From: Gibbula magus
Taxonomy: Eukaryota; Mollusca; Gastropoda; Trochida; Trochidae
Assembly (NCBI GenBank): GCA_936450465.1
Contig: OW388293.1
Location: forward strand, 25,631,860-25,695,859
Direction of reading: 5' to 3'
DNA length: 64,000 nucleotides
Positions 47,001 through 58,806 of this stretch are shown in pieces; the stretch's first letter is position 1; each line of letters starts with the position of its first letter. The notes under the pieces were generated by a model. The model did not search any database. It worked only from the letters and a program-made list of their open reading frames with translations, and had not been told where the DNA came from. Position numbers and translations under genes: made by a program.

Positions 47001-47470
47001 ACGTTTCAGACCAAGTATCCGAGCTCCTAGACAGTACTTGGCGTGTTGAGTCAGGAGGAAAGAGGAGATGGTTGACAGTGTCAGGAGCACTTCACCTACA
47101 GTAACTGTCTTATTTACTACATATCTTTCATTAATGTTAACGTTTGTTTTTATATTAAAAGCACTATCTTAACGTATGATGGATGGTATTACATATCAAC
47201 ATGAAACAATTGTGTAATTGGGTTTTTAAGAATATTTGAATTACAACCCATGGATCATTATCCTGTCCGTTTCCAATGGTTGTGCCATTCAGTTAAATAA
47301 AACGAGATTTGACTGGAATGAAGTTTCAAAAATAGCGTGTAAATATCATACTTCGTTTTCATTTTCATATCCCATGGACATTTTGACAGAAATGTGGAAT
47401 TAATTTTGAAATATAAAACATAATCCCATGAAATCTTTGACATCCCCGAAGTTTGTTTTGCGTTTACAAC
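44004..47470. repeat. Block R copy 2, continued (paralogue of 8230-11390)
   Basis: Collinear with copy 1. Within it, 46195-46600 and 46610-46960 are a local tandem duplication (unit about 413 bp) of a segment present once in copy 1 (about 10455-10860). A (TA)n tract lies at 46084-46104. No gene is seen. Confidence 0.65.
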
Positions 47471-48524
47471 ATTTGTTTCAATTTAAATTTTCGTTTATTT
47501 CAGTAAAAGGCCTTAGGTCCACGTACAAAAACACATTATATACAAAAAAAACAGACAAACATCAGAGAGAAGAATAAATAAAGTTTACATTGTGAGTTAA
47601 ATTGATAGTAAAACCTTCGAGCGTAGGGCAAGTGCATCTCTTATGAAATATGAATATGATAAAATAATTTCTAAGTTTTGACGTTGTAAAATATTTTGCA
47701 GGTAATAAATATCAACATGATAAGGTAAATGTGGGATATATTTCCGTCTTAATTCTTTAAAAATTTGACATTTGAATAAAAAGTGTAGTTCATCTTCAAT
47801 TACATTATCTTCACAAAGCTTACAAAATCTATAATATCTTGATATTCCTTCTCTACTTCCAGTATTTTTTCTAATAGATAGTGCACCTACTCTGATTTAA
47901 GTTTTTCTCCGTCGTGATTCTTTCGATTTAACATGAAGTAGGTATGGTTCTATACAGAAAGTGTGTTTAATGTTAGAATATAAATCTAAAGATGAACTGC
48001 CATTAATATCTGCAAATATGCTTTGTATATAACAATCATTAATTCTTAAAACAAAATTATGTAGAACATTACTTTTGTTGCCGACACCTTGAGCTTCCCA
48101 TACAAAACCAAATCCATACAAGAACAATATCTTCTTTACATCCGAAGCCCAAGTGTGCCAACCTACTGCTTCAAGCTTATACATAATTTTATAACACTGT
48201 TTTGGATACCTCGTTTCTTGTGATTCTTATATTTTAAACCAAAATTTAATTACTCTTTGAAGGGTGTCAATATGTACATAGTTTCTTCCACATTCAGCAA
48301 GCACTGCAACATTTGAACACTTATAACTCACACCAAGAACATATTTACAAAATTGAACGAGAAATCTTTCAATAGCCTCCCATTTGTGAATTCCCCAAAT
48401 TTCAGATCCATACAATATGATAGGCTTCAGCTGTACATCGAACATCTTAAATAACACACATGGAGATATATTTTTCAATTTTGAAGAACATTTTTTGATT
48501 GATGCCATTGCTCTATTTCCTTGA
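47471..48524 (-). pseudogene. 5'-truncated non-LTR retrotransposon (LINE), C-terminal RT part
   Basis: Read on the minus strand from 48524, the frames give QGNRAMASIKK and then LKPIILYGSEIWGIHKWEAI, the typical 'LP.L.YGSEIWG' end of a LINE reverse transcriptase. GFGFVWEAQGVGNKSNVL and FCKLCEDNVIEDELHFLFKC follow, the latter being the C-terminal cysteine/histidine motif. An internal stop (about 48226) and frame changes make it dead. The 3' end has GGCCTTTTACTGAAATAAAC, a common molluscan LINE tail. Copy 1 lacks it at about 11389-11400, so it inserted after the block R duplication. 5' truncation is the norm for LINE insertion. Confidence 0.87.
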
Positions 48525-50900
48525 TTAGGTTGGTTAGATCATCAAATGAAAATGATGATAACAGCATATGATTTTCAAAGTTGAATAGAAAAGAAATGGT
48601 TTCATCATTACATAGATATTACTGTGGAATGATCAAGTTTCTTATTAAACAAGTATTTGGTCACTCTTTCATTTGTCGGTTTGATATCTTGACATTTACG
48701 CAGATAATGTTCTATGCAGACAATAATTACAGTGTGAGACAGTGTACATTCCCCCATACAACGCTGAAATGTCAATGACTGAGACATATATTTTCTTTGT
48801 GAAGTCGAGGTGCCCATTTCACATCAAACGAATCCTGAGGATATTGATCCACATCGTAAGTGCATGTTGCATTTTACTTGTATGTAGCCAAATGTTAAAG
48901 TTAAACCTTTCCCAACCCTTTTTTACGGCACATTTAAGTTTGAACTATTGAGTTTTTATCACAGAAAATCTAAACATGAACCCTTCGATTCTTTAATTGA
49001 GTGTTTTATCACAATTAATTTTATCAAAGCCAATCCAGTACTATTGCACTCGGGCATATCGACCACGTGACATTAAATGTACACTCTAAGTGAAGAACAC
49101 AATATAGTGATGACATTAGCTGACACATTAGACTGTTGCAATTGGTAACCTGAATGCGTCCAATTATGAGGACTATATTTCTACTTTTAAGCATAGTTGT
49201 ATATTAGTCATGCACAATGTCTATACGATCAAAGACAGAAATCGAACCAGAGTACATCGTGGATACATGATAATGAGACAATAGCAATATACAATAGTAA
49301 AAACGAACAAAAATAGCTGACACGGCATTAAAGAGTTCTTCAAGACAGACATGCCCCTCAAGGGATGTGATAACCATCCAGCCACTTGTTTGATATAGAA
49401 ATCTTACATTATTCATTTTGAGAACTATTCTATCCCAAAAGAGATTACTGAAGTAATATCTTCCAACATAACGTCTGTACCAAAACAATGGTAACTCTGA
49501 TTTTCTCCAACAACCCCCATGGAGATGAATTCCAACACGCTCACGCATTATCGCCCCAAGTTTTCTACATGTAATTAAAAATCGACCTGAGGTTGTTGTA
49601 TGTCACGATTAACTTTTGAGAGATGTTCACATCGCACAGATTAAGAAATTTTAATTTCCCTACACATACGGGCACCGATCGAATTCTCACTTGATAGTTT
49701 GAAACAAAGTCGATCTTTGCACAGCACAACCTATCCTGTTCTCCATCGGCTGTACATGAAGTAAAGCAAAGATTATGGGGACGAAATACCTTTAAATTTA
49801 TATCTCAGTTTGCTTAGCACTGGGATTTGATTCTTTACTGATGTACATCTGTAGTCGTAGTTAATAGACGCTTCATTCAATGATACTGTGACAATACTGC
49901 AATATAAACTGTCAGGCAAAGGAAAGTACTCACCTCAGTTGATTGTATCATATCTATGATTTTCAATTGCATCTATATCAATATATATCGTACCGGCTTC
50001 TAAAATGCCTCTCAAATAAATTTTAAACATGGTTGGGGTCATGTTGGTGTAAATTTCATTTCTTACCCCCGTCTTCATTTAAAAAAATATATTTTAACTA
50101 ATATTCAACTACAGTCACACATTCATTCATTCAAACTACTGCAGATAAATATTATTGTATTGTACCATGGTCAAATGCATCTGATTTATGTTAAATAATG
50201 AAGTAATTGAAACCAACTGAGGTGAGTATTTTCTTTTGCCCGGCAGTTGATTTCTTAAACATTTAAATATTGGGCTATTGTTGGGGGTATTTTCCCATTT
50301 CAAACATGTTTAGTTTTAACTATTTGTCAAACAATATAGGAGATGTCAAAGCATTGTAAATGGTAGTGTGTTGCATTGAGTCACTCTAAACTGAAACTCT
50401 CTAATCACACGTGCACTTCCTGAAGGCTATTTATTTTACTTCTGCCAATACCAATAATAAACCGTGTGATTATATATTTCCTTACACTTCAATGAATTAC
50501 AAATATATTGTTTGATGTGTACATAAGTTGTCAAGTGTAGATTAATCATTTCAAACTTGATGAGCTACATATCCTATGAATATATTTTTGTTCGTTTTAC
50601 GTTGATTCATTCATCCAGCACACGGACATTGGAACATCATCCTCTGTACAGTAGGCATTCTTCAAAATAACATGTAACCGTCACGTTTGTGATACGTTTT
50701 AATCTTTTAGACTTTGACATGACAGACAGAATGGTTGTTATTTTCATCCTTTAATCTTTTGAGCTCTCTCTTGGGAAGTATCCTTTCCCTGGTATGAATG
50801 CTGGTATGACTTTGCCAAGAGTGTTTTGTTCTCTTTATGTCATGTTAAAAAATATGTTGAATTAATGGAACGAACCAAGCAGATATTTTCGAAACACATA
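48525..50900. repeat. Block R copy 2, last part (paralogue of 11400-12990)
   Basis: 48525-49370 and 50320-50900 match copy 1. 49380-50320 has no counterpart there and includes the small element at 49907-50248. The minus frame 49204-49548 is unrecognised. Confidence 0.62.
49907..50248. mobile_element. Small non-autonomous element with ~35-bp inverted ends
   Basis: The left end 49907-49941 and the right end 50214-50248 are imperfect inverted repeats sharing TACTCACCTCAGTTG and an outer GGCAAA-type part. It is 342 bp with no coding sequence. I see no clear target duplication. Confidence 0.6.
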
Positions 50901-51194
50901 AACATGTATTTTTGCTTTACAATTAATGTATTTGATGTGTGATCTGGGAAGTGCATGTACAGTATGGCAGAACTTGAGTCAAACAGTTTTACTTGCTGAT
51001 TTATAAAGACTTTCTACTAGCGTGGAAAAGAAACGCATCCGATGAAAGATGAAAGATTAATGATCATAAAAACAATATATGGACACAAAGACTAATGAAT
51101 TTAATTATACCATTATTTACATACTCTCCATTGATAACTCACAGTAGCCATTGAGCCTTTCTCATTTGATCACTCGACCAAAAAAAATAAAAAA
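50901..51194. other. AT-rich linker, no feature seen
   Basis: Sequence between the end of block R copy 2 and the GC-rich relic. It holds short A runs and nothing recognisable. Confidence 0.4.
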
Positions 51195-52640
51195 ATAGAG
51201 TTACCTCCCCTAATGCTCCTGACGTCACTTCTTTCTTTGTCGCCAGCAAGATCGGATGTCCATTTTGCTAGCTCTCAGAGTGAAGACTCACCTGACTTGT
51301 TGGTTGGCTTGCCTCGTCTGCTGACAACGTCGTTTGCTACGTGCGGTCCGTTAGGATGGCTCCACCCTACTCCAGCTTTTGCAGTCGCTGCGGCATCAGG
51401 AAGTTGTCTCTGTATGACCCCCACGCTTACTGTCGCCTGTGCTGCACCGAGGAGGACCGTTGTTCTGAGTGCTTGCAAACTCTCGCTGGACGATCACAAG
51501 GCGTACCGTGTGACACTCAGAAGATCAGAACGCGAGTCACGCTCTTCAAGGAAAAATGGACAGACAGCTACCGGTTCCACCGGCTCATCTCCATCAGCCA
51601 TTGGTCATTGGTAATCGACAAGGATGAGACGGTTTTTTATTCCCCTTTTCTGTCACAGCGTACCCACCTAGCGGGCGGGAGGAGAAGGAGTTGACGCCGG
51701 TTAAGGATATGGTGTTGTCTCTGTCCAGGCTCTGTCCGTCGGGTGGCACATACGCTCGGACTCGCCCTTTCCCGTATGCTGCCTCCGTCACCTAAGGCTC
51801 CTTCAACTCCCAGACGTCGAGTAACCATCGTCTCGCCTTCTCCGTCCGGGCTGACGGACACGTCTCTTCCGTCGTCCCCCGCTTCGTCAGGGCAACGTCC
51901 TCCGATTATCCCTCTGTCTGGGGACGTCACTTTGGACGACACAACGCCGGACCTTTTAGAACAGATGAAAGCGATCGCAGAGTGGTCAGGCTCCTCTCTC
52001 CAGGAGGGTCGAGGACTCGCCTTCTTACTGTAAGAAGGCAAGGCTGGAGACGTTCTGCGAGGATGCTTCGCCCGGCATCACTCGCAACAGCTAGTGCTGA
52101 CGGACCACCATAGCTCGAGGCTTCAGGTCGCCGAACATCTGGTTCCTTCGACGCCTCCATTCCTGAACGAGGACATCCGTAGGATGGCGGCATCCTTGGT
52201 GTCGGACAGTCACTTGGTCCACCTAGACAAGGAGGCTAGGTCCATCTTAGCGATATTGGACCACATGTGTCAGCGTTTGCCAAGCAGGCAAGGAGGACGG
52301 CACCTTTAACAGCCTTTACCAGGGCTTCGGTTCGGTGACGGGAAGAGTCGCGCAGATCAAGCTAAGTGCTGCGCTTATCTCGGTTGATCTCACTAACGTC
52401 AGGCGGTTGTTGTCCCACACGGACTTGCCCGCTGAGATCAGGACACGCTTAAGGAACATTCCGTCTTCCTCCTCAACGCTCTTTGGTTGTCAGATCGGGG
52501 ATGCCGTACGCCAGCGTCAGGAAACCCAACAGCAGGAGTAGACCAACCGGGGCGTCCTCGAGGTCACTCGGCCACACCTAAGAAGAAAAATTATGGTCCG
52601 CCACCCTCTCCGCACGGTTGCAAGACAGATGACATTTCCT
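51195..52640 (+). pseudogene. GC-rich DIRS-like retrotransposon gag relic
   Basis: Base composition rises sharply relative to both sides. From ATG 51356 the frame reads YSSFCSRCGIRKLSLYDPHA and then YCRLCCTEEDRCSECL. This is a paired-cysteine motif with 'DPH' like the N-terminus of DIRS/Ngaro-type gag proteins. Within about 60 codons the homologous reading moves to another frame (SLDDHKAYRVTLRRSERES). Later parts occur in still other frames (51743-52033; 52094-52309; 52335-52541, which ends STLFGCQIGDAV). Each is proline/serine- or leucine-rich, as in these gags. Several frameshifts and stops make it dead. No tyrosine recombinase or RT is seen. A decayed host gene cannot be excluded. Confidence 0.55.
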
Positions 52641-52779
52641 TTCACCAAGGGGGTTGACTAGACAAGTCTCACGACTTCAAGGCCGGCCCCAGTCCGAAGC
52701 GGAACTGCACCAACAACAACGACAAACAGCGAGGAGCCAAAGGGAGAGCCTACGGAGGTACCCCCAGGCGATTCCTGAC

Positions 52780-52885
52780 ATGGGAGTGGTAGTAGTGCTA
52801 AAATATAAATAGTAGTAGCAGTAATAATTGTAATAGGAGTAGTATATAAGTAGTAGCAGGGGCAGTAGTAGTCGCCAGCATGCAT
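52780..52885. repeat. Imperfect (AGT)n microsatellite
   Basis: Runs of AGTAGT broken by AAATATA and AATAATTG. It leads into sequence matching the right flank of the (TAG)n tract at 58576-58806. Confidence 0.88.
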
Positions 52886-53995
52886 GTGAACCTGGCGTAA
52901 TCTTATCTAGTCCTATGATATCAAAATAGCATTGCATAACATTTCAATAATACACAATTATCATCGACATACATAAAAACGTCTACGTTTACATTGTACT
53001 TTATGACATTAATGATTGCCAACACTGTTCACCCAATGTAACGAGCTAAATACGAGAACAATAAAATGTTGAAGACAATGCATTTAACTGCCACTTTATC
53101 GCCATGGACACATGACTGAAGTAAGCCAGTACTTAATAACCACATTTATGAATGAGATAATTTGAATTACGTTATAGATTCTATATGTTGGATTGGACGT
53201 TGGATCGGACTAGGCTATCAGCTTCCATGTCACATGATTTAAGATCGTCTGTACATAATAACGTGATTAATTTAAGTTGGATAACGTCATGAATCCTTTG
53301 ACATGGATCTGATAAAACATTCCACCGGATGAAAGAGTGAGAATATACTCCGAAATGTCCTGTATTTTCGCATTTAAGTTATCAAGAACATCTTCCTGTT
53401 CTGATAAAAGCACATTTTACTAAGAGGTTACTGGTATAAAGTCATCGTTAACGTCACGTTGCTTCATTTATTACATTGAGTAATTAGGTGAAAAACTGCA
53501 TCATTTTCCCACGTCACTTGAATAGAAGTTTCTACATATGAGCAAAAACATCTTTAATACACTGCATGTAATACTCAGCATCATCCAAGTAGAGCAACAA
53601 CGAATATAAAAGAGGCTTTACAAATGTCCACGTTAATGATAGAGATAGGGGCTACCATGGAAACCAGACGTTATATTATTTGTTTGTCAACCTAGACTAC
53701 CGCCAGGTCAATGTCATGTGTTTTATGGAATCTTGTAGAAACATTGCATAATGTCCTGCTTTCATTCAATCAACACATGAAGTGGTTTGTGCTTGTTATT
53801 GGACCTGGACCCATATTTTCGAAGCTCTCTTAGCACCAAGATAATCGTAAGTGCCATACATTAACATTGACTGACGACTATCTTAGCGCTAAGACAGCTT
53901 AGAAAATATGGGCCCTTGTCCTTTACGCCAAGGGATGTATTATACACTCCACCGATTATAGGGTTATATAGTGATACCATGGATTCCGTCCTTCA
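52886..53995. repeat. Block R, inverted partial copy a (relative of 58807-59680)
   Basis: Matches 58807-59680 directly and 36000-36600 inverted. For example, GATAGGGGCTACCATGGAAA is at 53644, at 59504 and, inverted, near 36115. 53326-53405 is an insertion resembling 4240-4340. No gene is seen. Confidence 0.65.
53808..53915. mobile_element. Short hairpin element (MITE-like)
   Basis: The inverted arms read from CCCATATTTTC to AAGATAATCGTAAG and back from GACTATCTTAGCGC to GAAAATATGGG. It separates GGACCTGG from CTTTACG, which adjoin in the relative at about 59665-59685. It is 108 bp and non-coding. Confidence 0.72.
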
Positions 53996-54650
53996 GTCCT
54001 TCCTTAATTATTTTCTGACATCTAAATTTGTCCAAGAGTTTTCAGTAAAACTATCCATCCCATTACTTTACAAACTTGCACCAATCTTCTACACCACCAG
54101 GAGAGGTGCACTACTAATGTACAAGCGATGTTGTGAAAATGGAAAATGGAATTTCTGTATTTTGTACTTTGTCATTTTCTGAGATTGAAATTTGTCCGAC
54201 GAATTTCAGAAAAAACATCCATCCGATTATTAAAAAAGTTTGCACAACTCTTTTACACAACCAGTAGAATTGTAGTGGCATATAACATGTGATATTGTGA
54301 TTTTTTAAATATTATTTAAAGGAATTTCTGTTGTATGAACTTTGTCATTTCCTGAGATCTAAATTGTCTTAACGATTTCAGTAAAACTGTTCACCCAATT
54401 CTTTTCACACTTTACACAAATCTTCTAAACCCCCAGGATAGGTGCAGTACCAAATTACATATGATGTTGTAAATTTCTGTAAAAGGAATTTCTGTAGTAT
54501 GGTATGCAATGAGTAATTTCTTGAGATCTAAATTTATATGAACGATTTCTATAAAACTGTTTATCCGATTTTATTCAAAGTCATCTACACCACCAGGAGA
54601 GGTGCATTGTGGAATTTCTGTATTATGTCATTTTCTGACATTTGTTAGGC
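53996..54650. repeat. Degenerate ~170-bp tandem repeat, about four units
   Basis: The recurring motif TTTTCTGAGATCTAAATTTG occurs (with changes) at about 54011, 54174, 54348 and 54515. Each unit also has AAAACTGTTCATCCGATT-like and ACACCACCAGGAGAGGTGCA-like parts. Related units lie at 59700-60060. The frame 53916-54182 is part of the repeat. Confidence 0.7.
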
Positions 54651-55232
54651 CCTCCCACCAGGGTATTATCTGAGCTTATAAAGCTCTCTCAATGGCAAAA
54701 GTGTCCCCACAAAGAAAACTACAAAAACATAAAAACTGGTTTCATTATTGCTGCAAAATAACAGCATTAGTTTTCAACAGTTGAAATTGAAGGTGAAGTA
54801 TGGTGTCTACAGTCGACCAATCCATACCGTCATCTATAGAGAAAACCGTTTTGGTTACAGTTTTGCATTTACGGGTTTTGGCCAAAACCTTGGACACCAA
54901 AGCCTTCAAAGCACTGCTCTCAATATTTTGACTGCGTCAAAAACAGGTCCTCTCCGTCCGACATCGCGCTGTAAATGACTGATAACCACAGGGGTATGGC
55001 TATATACAATGAAACACACGCGCCGCACGTGCGAGATAACTTTCAAACGCAAGGCATAACTCTTGCCAGTCTTCATTACTGATTGATTCAACCCCTAAAA
55101 ACGTTCGCACATGAAACACGTACGGTGGGCTGTGACTCAATACACCTGCACTTTTAAACATTGGAACCATGGCAACGAGATCGTAGGTGGAACATTGGAA
55201 TACATGATGAAACATATCGATATGTTTATGTG
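54651..55232. other. Unassigned sequence with one 76-codon frame
   Basis: An open frame runs from 54748 to 54978 (YGVYSRPIHTVIYRENRFGY and so on). I cannot assign it to any family, it has no recognisable splice or start context, and it may be chance. The rest holds nothing I recognise. Confidence 0.3.
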
Positions 55233-55995
55233 AGCGGCAATAGGGGGAATCAGGTACTAACGTTACTTCTTAGGCAATATCGGTCGATGCTTAGCAATAA
55301 CGAGAAAGACTAATTTAGCCAGGCATGAATGTTATTGCCTAAGGCAGTGGCACTACTACCTCCGATTTAGACCAGGCAATAACGTTACTGCTTACACCTC
55401 TTTTAAAAGTATTTTTATTTCTAAATATCAAATCAAAAATCAATTGCTCTTTTATTCCAAACACCACCGTTATGTTGTTTCATACATAGACTCACTTAAC
55501 AATGCATATATCTGGTATTGGTCTCTGGTATTGTTATCATAGTTTTCCGTCTGCATCAACACAAGACCATGTCCAGTTTGTTTGAGACATGTCCCAAGTA
55601 TTCCATTGGCACAGATAATATGGTATTGGGATTTCAAGAATGAGGTAGAAATAGGTAGTCAAAGGTTAACGATTTTAAAAAATGCTTACCTTGTTTGGAC
55701 TGGACTGTTAAGTTAACATTAAATGATAATTCAAATCTGTGACTCAAGTTCCCATGGCCTGTACACTGATTGCTGAGTTCGCTCACTCTTGTAAACTACA
55801 TGCTCACTCACTCTGTGGAGCATTAAGATAATCTTTCAGGCAGTAACACTACTGCCAAAGGCAATAAGGTGAATTGATCGAAATTATCTAAGCAGTAAGC
55901 TTACTGCCTGGATATTTTAGGCAGTAAGTAACTACCTAGGCAGTAGCTTATTGTCTAGGAAATAACTTTGCTGCCTGATTCTCCGTATTGCCGCT
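55233..55995. mobile_element. Non-autonomous element with GGCAGTAA-rich ends
   Basis: The inverted termini AGCGGCAATAGGGGGAATCA (55233) and its near reverse complement TGATTCTCCGTATTGCCGCT (ending 55995) enclose 763 bp. Both ends hold clusters of GGCAATAAC / GGCAGTAAC / AGTTACTGCC-type motifs in both orientations (55233-55395 and 55838-55995), while the middle is plain AT-rich. There is no coding frame. The related inverted block R sequence diverges at its right border (about 56010). Confidence 0.78.
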
Positions 55996-58575
55996 AACAT
56001 ATACATAGATAACAGGAAATTAGAATTAACTTTTATCTGTACAAAGACACTGAAGGAAAAATAATTTTAAATGACAGTACACAAAACTCTCCTAGGAGAA
56101 AAATGTTACTATCTTAAAGACGTATACCCTTATATCCAATGCATGGGTCAGCACAGACGTTTCATCTTAATTGATTTGGTTAAATTACTTAAATAGTTAC
56201 ATTCAAACTACGCTATCGTAAGTGGCCGTACGATAAAATTGACATTGAAAGCGTTTCCTTCAAAGAAGACTGGTATCATATTTAAAGAAAAAAACAATCG
56301 CTCTCAATTTCTTTCATCTTAATTGATAGATGGGGTAAAAGATCAGAACTACAATACTATGATTTCGCCAATGTATAAAGCAAATGCACGTTATCGTACA
56401 AAGGTCTCCCAATGGAAAGGGGTTCGTTCAAAAAGTAATTACGCTTCAAACTTTGGACCCACATGACCATCCAATAAAAGGATCTCTGTTTGTCTGAAAT
56501 TTCATTCCCTTATGTCGACTTGAGGACGATGAGTTTCAATTTAGTTTCAGCTCGACATCCTTTTGTTTACTTGCTTGTCCCTGTGTGTATCTAAGTGAAT
56601 GAACATGTTGTCAGTTGGCGAGAAAAAATACGCCTCAGTTGGATTCGTGTCTTTAATGACTGAATGCTGAAATGGTTTGATTTGATAAAGGTATGCTATA
56701 GTAACAACATAGACAGAAAATAAATAATATTCCGCATTTTGAGAATTTAAAAGTAAATTGGCAATCCGACCGGGGAATTTGTGAAGCCAAAATTTCCGAG
56801 AGAATATTGCTGTTTCTCAACATGCTTACATGGGCAAATGGCTCAAATGTACAAGGCTCATATCATGCATATATGGGATATACATGCAAAAAACAGATCC
56901 CCTTAAATTTAGTTTCCACAAACAAAGGTAATCGTACTGGGTTTTTTTTTATACCAATGAACTTAATCGTTTTTGTGACTAATGGTAGGTATTTGTAAAT
57001 AATGTCCACCGAAAAACAGATAAGGTATTACAAGCTGTAATCTGCTGGCGATGGTCAAAGTAAATGTCCACAACACAGTAATGTCCATAACTGGCTGATG
57101 TAAGCCCTTGCTGCATCGACAAGGTTTCCATACTAGGAAATCAGAACCCACTATGCATATCAGGTGCAGCGGTCCACTTTTATCATAGCACGGAAGAGTG
57201 AGGAAATACTGCAAGGCTTAAATCAGCAAGTTATGAAGACAAGCAAGAGATATGCTTTGCTATGGCAAACTGTGTTCTACCTTGCCGTTTCTGGTTTATC
57301 ATTTATGCATTTGTCACGTGAATAATGAAAGTAGAACATAAATAAAACATTAGCGTTATTACTATTTGATTTGTTTATGATTTATTTGTTTTAATAACAA
57401 GGACAAACATTTACCAAAAAAATGTGAGAGAACATCTGACCATTAATGATTAAACAATGTGTTCTTGAGAAGGGTAACATGTTCCAACCGACTGGTGGAA
57501 CCTGTCAATATTAGGACTTAATGTACTGTTATGAAATGTATTTCCCCTGCAAATGGTAATTTTGTAAAACTCATTATTAACTGATTATGCACTCCGGCCG
57601 AAATATAGACTGACTTTTGGGTGTCAATAAATTGCCAGAACATACGAAATAAAAGGATGGTTCAAAAGTTTTTGAACAGAAAAGTTGATTTGTGTTTTCA
57701 ACATTAAAAGCTCGATAAAATATCAAACAAATAGAAATCCCATTCTCAAGCATGTTATTTCAAAACCATCTTTGCGTCATTTACTGCCAATTTGAAATCA
57801 GTTTCTGGCATGTCAAATCATTTCTTACAATTAACATGTTAACTAGTACAATTATTTTGATGATTGAAACGTTCATAGTCAAAGGTTAGCATTGATAAAA
57901 CAATAACAAAAGTTTGCTATTTTGACAAAGCTTAATGAATCTTTCTTTTTCATTTTTATTTTTAATTTCATTGTTGGAAATAATATGTATTTGTTGATTC
58001 AAACGTTGGCCTAATAGATTCATTAAATCACTTTGAATCCGACTCCGAGTATTTATTGCGTATTTGATGGTCTCAGGGGCCTATATTACAATTATCTCGT
58101 ATTCAGTCTTATACGCTAGGTAGATCAAGATGACAAGACATGATTAACTTATGTCAAAAGGACACTTGATGTGGATTCAATTGAACACTTCTTGCTTGTT
58201 GTGTCACAACCCATATATCTATGTCTGTACGATCTCCACGTTGGCCTGTTACCAAAAGAGATTTCACTGTCCTCTTCTAATGTGTGCATCTCCCATGTGT
58301 CCTTAAACTGGTTTTCAAATATTTATGCGCAGCGCCAAGGGTTCTTTATTCCATTCCATAACGTTATCTCATCAGTCAGTTGATAGACAAGCCCTAGTTT
58401 CATGTCTCACGTTCCTTCGATGGCGACCTTGGAGAGAATATAAGATTCAGGGATCAATATATTTTCAAGAAGTGAGACATGCCAATGTAGAGATGGGCCA
58501 AAACAATGACATTTCATTTTCCATTTCATGACTTCATTATTTTCCTACATGGAATGTTTAATGGTTTTTGTGCAC
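55996..58575. repeat. Block R, inverted copy b (reverse complement of 7020-9950)
   Basis: Runs as the reverse complement of copy 1 from about 9950 down to 7020. For example, ATTTATGCGCAGCGCCAAGG (58320) corresponds to the sequence near 7140-7160. The SINE-A insertion is absent here too. No gene is seen. Confidence 0.7.
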
Positions 58576-58648
58576 TGTAGTAGTAGTAGCAGTAGTAGTA
58601 GTAGTAGCAGTAGAGGTAGGACAACAGTAGCAGTAGTTGTAGTAGTAA

Positions 58649-58690
<42 letters not shown>

Positions 58691-58751
58691 CAGAGGTAGG
58701 ACAACAGTAGCAGTAGTTGTAGTAGTAAAAGTAGTAGTAGTAGTAGTAGTG

Positions 58752-58797
<46 letters not shown>

Positions 58798-58806
58798 CAG
58801 TAGCAG
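58576..58806 (+). repeat. (TAG)n microsatellite with an internal duplicated block
   Basis: TAG repeats broken by two copies of AGAGGTAGGACAACAGTAGC (about 58611 and 58692). It is the inverted counterpart of the (CTA)n regions at 37 and 43 kb, but lacks SINE-B. Encoded poly-Thr/Val frames are artefacts. Confidence 0.95.

Noticed and set aside
49204..49548. 114-codon minus-strand frame
   Set aside because: The corresponding frame in copy 1 (12090-12281) is different outside a short stretch, so there is no sign of coding constraint.
54748..54978. 76-codon frame as a small gene
   Set aside because: No homology, splice or start context seen, and no paralogue to test conservation.
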